Source: Cryptomeria japonica (lineage: Eukaryota > Streptophyta > Pinopsida > Cupressales > Cupressaceae). Taken from it: a stretch of DNA of 64,000 nucleotides. Every line of letters starts with the position of its first letter. Within the stretch, counting starts at the first letter, position 1. The notes below the pieces were generated by a model. That model made no database searches, had not been told where the DNA came from, and saw only the letters and a list, made by a program, of their open reading frames with translations. Made by a program: the position numbers and the translations under genes. The DNA lies in contig NC_081408.1 in NCBI RefSeq assembly GCF_030272615.1, forward strand, positions 68,117,546 to 68,181,545. The letters are read 5' to 3'. Shown in pieces: positions 57,322 through 64,000 of the stretch.

Positions 57322-59155
57322 TGATGTCATGGAAATGGGGACAAGGCAACAACAAAGTTCAATGTTAATAAGTTAGTTTCAACCATAAAAACAAAACAAA
57401 GAACTAAAAACCATTCCAAACATATCAAAAGAGATTTCAAAAAGCATGAAAGAAGTTTAACAAAATAAAAGAAAGGAGAAGAGCCTCCCTAAGATGCTTC
57501 CATGATGCCTTTCGATGCTTCTCCCTTGTTTCTCCCCTCTCCAAGTTCCAAATGAGTGTAGTTCTCAGCTTTTAGCACTAGCCATGGATGCCATATGGAG
57601 ATTCAAGATGGTTGAATATGATAAGCAAATGCTATGCAAGTGTAGATAGTGATGCTATGAGAAATCTCTATGCTAATGCCAGTATAACAACAATACTCTA
57701 ATGCTTCCTCTTTTGCGTGAGGAGAAGGGTTCTATTTATAGAAGAAATGGGGAAATGAAGGGTTAAGATTGAGTAATCTTAACAAGGGTTAGGATTGAAA
57801 GATATTCAATCCATGTGAGACTTTCAACCCAATCCCATGTTGACAAGTGTCACCATGAGGAGGCTTGAGAGGAGAGATAAAGAGCATTAAATGCTTGAGG
57901 GGACATGATGGTTACCCTAGTCAAAGAAATAAATGCTTTGAAGAGACACATGGGTTACATGAGGGTCAAGTTAGGGTTCAAAGTCCTTAACAATGGGTGC
58001 AAGTGGAATTAACCATTAATGGTCATGTAAGAGCCATAAGTGGTTTGGAAGACTTTAGAGGTTAATTTGTTGAACACACAAAGCATTAATTGCTTTTCAA
58101 AGACTTTGGAGTCTTTGAGAAGTGACTCCAATTTGCTTAAGAATGTGACAATATTTAGGGGATGGATTAGGTTAATTAGGAAAGGTTTAGAAGAATCTAG
58201 AAGGGGTTTCAGGCATGCAAGTGGATTTTGTAGGAAAATGCAAGTGGGAGGAATTTTGGTATTTTCAATTAAAATAAAATCATTTATTTCAATTAAATGG
58301 TGTAATTTGCATTTGGGTAAATATTCAAATAAATATTAATTTATTTAAATGAGAAAAAGGAAGATAAAGCATTAAAATGCTTGAAGACTTTGAGGGAAAC
58401 CATTAAAGGCTTGAAGACTTTAAGGGAAGCAATTAAAGTCTTAAGAAGACTTTAAGGGAAGCCATTAAGTTTGAAGACTTTAAGGGAAACCATTAAAGGC
58501 TTAAGAAGACTATAGAAGGAAGCCATCAAGTTTGAAGACTTTAAAGCCATTAAGTTTTGAAGACTTTAAGGAAAACCATTAAAGGTTTGAAGTGGGTGAG
58601 GATAAATAGGATTTTATATAAATAATTTATTTAAAATAGTTGTGCAACTTGCATTTGTAGGAAAATGCAAGTGGGTGGAGGATAAAGGTGGTTTAAATAA
58701 ATGATTTATTTAAAATAGTTGTGCAACTTGCATTTGTAGGAAAATGCAAGTGGGTAGAGGATAAAGGTGATTTAAATAAATGTTCATTTATTTAAATGTG
58801 CAACTTGCATTTGTAGGAAAATACAAGTGGGTAGAGGATAAAGGTGATTTAAATAAATGTTAATTTATTTAAATGTGAGAGGTGGGATTTTGGGGGAATT
58901 TAAATAAATATTAATTTATTTAAATGTGAGAGAAGATTTAATTAAACAAATATGATTTATTTATTTAATTAATGGTTTGAATTTGGTTAAGTGAATTAAA
59001 TCAAATAAATTGAATAATTTATTTAATTAATTGGAGAAGAGGGTTAAGATGAATTAATTAAATATATTAATTTAATTAATTATTGATTGATGGTTAAATA
59101 ATCAAATAAATACTAAATATTCATTTAATTAAGTGGACAGATTTATGTGACTACA
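57322..59155 (-). mobile_element. Solo LTR G2
   Basis: On the minus strand TGTAGTCACATAAATC to GACATCA, 1834 bp, flanked by a perfect GTAAC duplication (57317-57321 and 59156-59160). Opposite orientation to G1. Three copies of a 77-79 bp unit (starts 58642, 58721 and 58798) contain the hairpin arms of CTTGCATTTGTAGGAAAATG, present only once in G1. The minus-strand TATAAATAGAA is near 57733. Confidence 0.94.
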
Positions 59156-61807
59156 GTAACTACTTCATTATTTTTCCTATGCAGAATGACATTACAGTTC
59201 CTTCTATTTTTTCATGACTCTCTAAAACTATATGGAACCTAATCCTGTAGATTGGACCTACTTTATAGAGACCCTTCTCAGAAATTTTGAAACCTTAACT
59301 TCTAGCCTTGATTTCCCTTTTATAGAAAATAAGGTTGTGACAAGCTTCAGGCCTAAAGACACATGTCACCAAAAACCAAGCCAAGGAGGTTGTACACAAT
59401 TTTGTTACAAAATATTCCTTATCCACATGCTGGTGCCCATGATGAGGTGGAAACAAAATCTTCAACCAATTATCGGTAGAAACAAAATCACTTAAGTCAT
59501 GTCGATAGCACCTTGACTCTTCCGGATGGACCCTGACATGCTCAATATGCTCTACACAACATTTCCCTTCTTGAAAAGGAAAACAAATCCTGAAAAGAAT
59601 TAAGATTTCCCACAAATTAGAGGAAAATCTCCAACCTTTATGCCATAGATCAGAGGAAGTGGAAATAGAAGCTTGGGGGTAAATGTAATATGTTGAGAAG
59701 GCATTGCAACTTCCATGTCATTGTAGAGATGACTGAATTCCACTCCTTACTCAAACAAATCCTTCTTTCAGTTCCCTACGAGGTCCCTCTTGGAACACTC
59801 TACCAAAACAATGCAAAGTAAGAACAAAGGATATGTCATGGGTGGCTTTTCCTGATAAGAAAAGGCTTTCACACCCCCTCTAACAATCCTCTAAACTTTC
59901 ACAACCCCTCTGACAATGAGAAACCTCATACCAGGGAAAAAACATCCATCCAGTGTCACAAAACATGCAACGACTCCATGCATAATTTTGCTCGAACACC
60001 ATCTTCTTACTGCTAAAAAATTGTTCCTAGAAAAATGAAGAAGTTTGTATCTGTTTCTACCCATTCCATCACCAACCTAGTAAATTTATAATTAGAATTC
60101 CACTTAAAGTGGCGGTGCTAATCCATGTGAAGAGTCATCATCCTGATATTTTCTGCACATCTTGCTAGCTATGGATTCCAGCAATCTTGCCTACAACTAA
60201 AGTCACCATCATTTCTAGGCCATCATTTCATTACCACCTGTATATGTTCACCTTGTATGAATGATTTTGTTCTGATCTTATTCCTTACTGAGTGTATATT
60301 CTTCTGCTTCAGGATTCCTGTCAACATGCAATCTTTGAATTCATCAGAGAAATCATGATCAATCATATCTAAACCTGAAGTAATCTCGATTCTTTCACAT
60401 CTCTGAGATATCATCCTTAATTGTCTAATCAGTCCTTTACCCAACAAAGACCTCACACAATCTTCCTCAGGGGTGAGTCAATGTTCAATACTTCAAACTC
60501 ACTGCCATCTATCTGAAGTTGACAAGTCTGTATCCTATTCATCCTATATTTCCCGTGTGGGCTATGACCAATATCTTTAATGATCCTTCTTAATTTCAAA
60601 TTTGAAAACCAGTGGTAGATCTTACCCAACTTGTCAAATCAAATGATCATTATTGGTCGATGTCGCATTTGACCTTCCATCTTGTATTCACGAACCCACA
60701 AAATCATGACTAATCAATGCCATATCATCTTTTAACCAAACTTTGTCAGTGGCCCCACCGTATGTCTTCCTAGTCAACTTGGGACACATGGCATCATCTC
60801 GTGATGCTACGGTCCATAACCTCCTTGCAACTTCCATCGTGGGGATATAGGGGCCATTAGATATGTTCGCACTTTATTGCTTCAACACAGTACCTGTTAA
60901 CCTTTTCAGAATTAAAATTTGGGCACCTTTTCGCTTTGAACATTACATCACCATTCATTTTGAACACATGCTAATTGATGGAACTATTAGTAAACTGGTC
61001 TTTTTCCGCTTAAGAACTGGTGACACAAGGTTTCGGCAGGTCACACCACTAGCTCACCCCTTTCCGCTGAAGACATGTGGCTTCATATCGTGATGCCACA
61101 GTCTTTATCTTCACTACACTTTCAATCATGGGGAAGCACAGATAGTCAGATCTATTCTACTTTTATCAACCAACTGTAACACTTAGGAATTTTAACTTAG
61201 GAAAAATACAAGCGCTGGCATGAATATTAAATGAGACCGACTATAGGAAATTTTTCATGTGATGTTAGGAAAATCATTTTTAAAACTGGTCTAATACAAC
61301 TTAGCGCTTAACAAATGAAATGTTCCCACCCATGGTAAACAACCCTTGGTTTTTTAAGTGGGAAAAAGTAACGACAAAATATATCATTTCTAGGGTTTTT
61401 CTTCACAAAGCTTTGGAAAATTTGATAAACCCTAAACCCTAGACTTTGAACCTTGACAAAGGATATGAATAAAACTAGAATGATCAATCTTTAAGCTCAA
61501 AATTGAAAATTCTCATGAAATCAATTTTCAGGGCTACCAGTGGCTCTAGTTGGGGACGTTCATTTCATAGGAATGAGGCGAGAAACTAGAATCTTTGGTG
61601 AAGCAAACCAATTGTAGGGCAAACCAAAAATAAATTACTTGGACAAGGTAACTTCAACAAAAAAGGAAACTACACTACCAAAGAAAACCTAACTAATGCT
61701 CATGGATAACAACTACTTTAAGAAAAGTAGAACCTCAAAATTTGTCCATGAATAGGCAATTCAAGAGGGAATTATTAATCATTCTATTGGGTATAGAGTC
61801 AAAAAAT
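59156..61807. other. Non-coding region, possible long LTR of element I
   Basis: No frame is convincing. A minus-strand CTATAAAAGGG at about 59315-59325 is a candidate TATA box. Two related blocks (GACACATGGCATCATCTCGTG near 60782 and GACATGTGGCTTCATATCGTG near 61071) suggest an internal duplication. Position 3' of element I and orientation would fit its 3' LTR, but ends were not found. Confidence 0.35.
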
Positions 61808-64000
61808 TTACTCTACCCCAAATTGCTTGTGGTCTACAGGTCAAACCGCATGTGATGGCCCAATGCCATCTGTCAATATCAACCAATGTTTTCCTCTTTC
61901 AAAAATGTAGTTATGATCACGTTGCATCTTGAATAGTCTAGAGACATCACTGCCATATAACTGTTCCTTCCTCAGCATATCATAAAAAACCTTTATCTCA
62001 CTACATTATTCATTTATCTAAACCTTGTCATCAAGCATTGCTTGAAATAAACAAAACCCATACTCAATATCTGAAATGGAGATATACTGATAACAAGATT
62101 CAACAAGTTTCATGCTTGCCTCATCAAGTTGAAAAGGGAAGTGAAACACTTCATACTCTGTTATGAAACTATCATCATGAAAATTGGTTTCCTTATTTGT
62201 TTGCACCTCTATAACATGCTCATCATTAAAGAATTCTTGCAAACATGGTACAAATTCATTACAAAGATCAAAGGAAAATATTCCATATGCTGGTCCATCC
62301 AAAATAATAATTGTTTTACAAATATCTATATCTGAACAATCGATATTTGAAAACCATTCTAATTTACTTCTATTTTTCATTGTTGTAGCCAGTGGTTCTT
62401 GATCAATATTGTGTACATTCAGATTACTGTATGATAAAGAGACATCATCATTCATCTTTTCAACAACAATATCCTCATGTACGATAAAACATTCCAATTC
62501 TGGTTTCAAAATGTCATGTGGAGTAACGAATCAGCAATATTCTTCATCTATTTCATAACCTTGGTCAATATCAATGAGCTCCATACTTTCATATTCAATG
62601 TCAGCATTCGTAACATCATAAAGAAAATCACCTTCACATTCGCTAATCACAAATGTTTCTAGATCAATTTTATAGAAATCCTCAAAATTATCAAGACAAC
62701 AGGGTTCAACATAATCTTTTTCATCTTCTTCAATCTCCCATTCTTCACATGAAGCAAACTCCTTGCATAAAGCCAATTCACTATATGGTTGATCCCTAAA
62801 CTGGTCTAATATAATCTCCTCATTATTTGTTGATTTCTGAGTCCTTTCATACCCAACTATTTGCAATGGAACAACTAGTTCGTAGCTATTTAAAACATTA
62901 TTTTCAAGGACACACACCTCAATCAACCTTTCATGCACCTTACTCTGGGTGGATCCATGTGGCATAGATACAAGTTGCAACCTACTCTCATCATTTGAAC
63001 ACACCACACAACTGTCTATCTCATAGAAATTATCAATAGAAAATGATGGTATCCCATCATTTGAATTCTCGTTACGATACATAACTAATTCCTGAGAGAT
63101 TGAAATCATATCATCAAAATTTTGCATACTTGCATCTACTTCAGACATAAAACTTTCCAATTCTTCATACTCACTCTTGGGCCTATCTGAAACACAAGAC
63201 TGTAGATGAGTCTCTTGTAGGATCTCCTTCCTAGAATAATCATTGTTGTTGTCATTTGGTGAAGTGATTGATATCATCTCCATCTCTATATCAATTATGT
63301 TACATAATTTCTCACTAAGATTTTCTTCATTAACATGAGGAATAACCACTATCTAGGACAAGTTCTCTTCACTCATGTTCCTGCTCAAATTATAATCAAT
63401 AATAGGGTTAATGTGATCATCAGGGATGTGGATGCTTTGACAATGATCTTTATCTTCAGTCTCATGCCTTTCTTTAACATCTATTATTTTGGGATAGCAT
63501 ACCCTTTCGAATAGATAACCCCTAGGGAATCCATACTTCAAGATGTTCTCAATATCCATTTCTATCCTATAAGCCTGATGCAGGTTTTAGGATCTTTATC
63601 TGTTAGCAGATAACTTTCTTCCTCATCAAATGCAGCCAAGTAAACAACTAAACATACCCAATGTCCTAGCAAACTTGAGATTAAAAGCAGGTCCTAACTC
63701 ATCCTCTTTCTTTTAAATACCCATGAATATTTTCATAATTGAGCTTGGATTAATTCTTTCACCAAATTGTTCCTTGAATGCTACCTTTAATTCATCCCAT
63801 GACGGGATAGAACATGTTGGTGGATAAGAAAACCAATCTCTGGCATTTTCCTTCAAATATTGAACAAACAACTTCATGGAGACATCTTCATGATTTATCT
63901 CATAATCTCCCATTAATTCAGGAAAACTCCTGCAAATGCTGACGTGTTGATTCTGATCTTTTCCCACTGAATTCTGGTAGGTGTTCCCTAACCTTTGTAG
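61808..64000 (-). pseudogene. Element I: gag with long acidic C-terminal extension (partial)
   Basis: One minus-strand frame runs from the window edge to TAA at 61808-61810, over 700 codons. The start holds a gag capsid segment (ISFAR-type region not seen; KLFVQYLKENARDWFSYPP, WDELKVAFKEQFGERINPSS, then KKEDELGPAFNLKFARTLG). The rest, from about 63550, is strongly acidic (EIEEDEKDYVEPCCLDNFED, YESMELIDIDQGYEIDEEYC) and ends KVFYDMLRKEQLYG and NYIFERGKHWLILTDGIGP. Stops occur near 63716, 63353, 62531, 62018 and beyond, but no frameshift. No knuckle, protease or polymerase is seen before the terminal stops. The N-terminus lies beyond the window. Confidence 0.65.

Noticed and set aside
1-64000. 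tRNA, rRNA or other structural RNA genes
   Set aside because: No cloverleaf, T-arm/anticodon pair or rRNA core was recognised; tRNA-like strings are primer-binding sites of LTR elements.

Overview
The window looks like intergenic DNA from a seed plant with a very large genome, most likely a gymnosperm. The inference rests on nested LTR retrotransposons of several families, plant tRNA-iMet primer sites, TTTAGGG-type telo-box motifs inside LTRs, and no recognisable cellular gene in 64 kb. Species cannot be named from the sequence. Nearly every long reading frame belongs to a retrotransposon and carries nonsense codons or frameshifts, so coding entries are given as pseudogenes.

The backbone is one old minus-strand Ty3/gypsy element, here called D. 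It runs from a 5' LTR near 51172-50060 through leader, gag, protease, a G-patch region, reverse transcriptase and RNase H down to about 7058. Its pol is cut into blocks by later insertions, and four of these can be removed exactly because each is flanked by a perfect 5-bp target duplication: C (8268-16056, ACATT), B (16162-30270, ATGAA), a solo LTR (31021-32081, AAGGT) and copia element E (33522-40918, TTTCC). Copia element A (18602-25976, TATAC) sits inside B. D itself appears to have landed in F (about 51173-53339), a relative of C, so the stack is F > D > B > copia A.

Left of D (1-7057) lie a plus-strand gypsy integrase tail, a cluster of hairpin repeats, and a degenerate copy (A2) of the unusual second protein of B, interrupted by a copia solo LTR (2427-3861, AATAT). 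Right of D lie F, two solo LTRs of one family in opposite orientation (53394-55182 and 57322-59155), a field of inverted GGGGTCATATGGTGTCC-like repeats with CT microsatellite, a short exon-like frame, and the 3' part of a minus-strand gag element I that runs off the end.

The most notable theme is the number of elements that keep long protein frames but show no reverse transcriptase or integrase. B has a coiled-coil/zinc-knuckle ORF1 and a large unrecognised ORF2. C and F have gag, a protease-like region and a conserved proline-rich tail. I has gag fused to a long acidic tail. They would need enzymes in trans, and copia A and E or gypsy D are the kinds of element that could once have supplied them. 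In the two copia copies most premature stops are TAG, and four stop codons are shared, which points to decay by cytosine deamination of methylated DNA and possibly to copying from a source that already carried stops.
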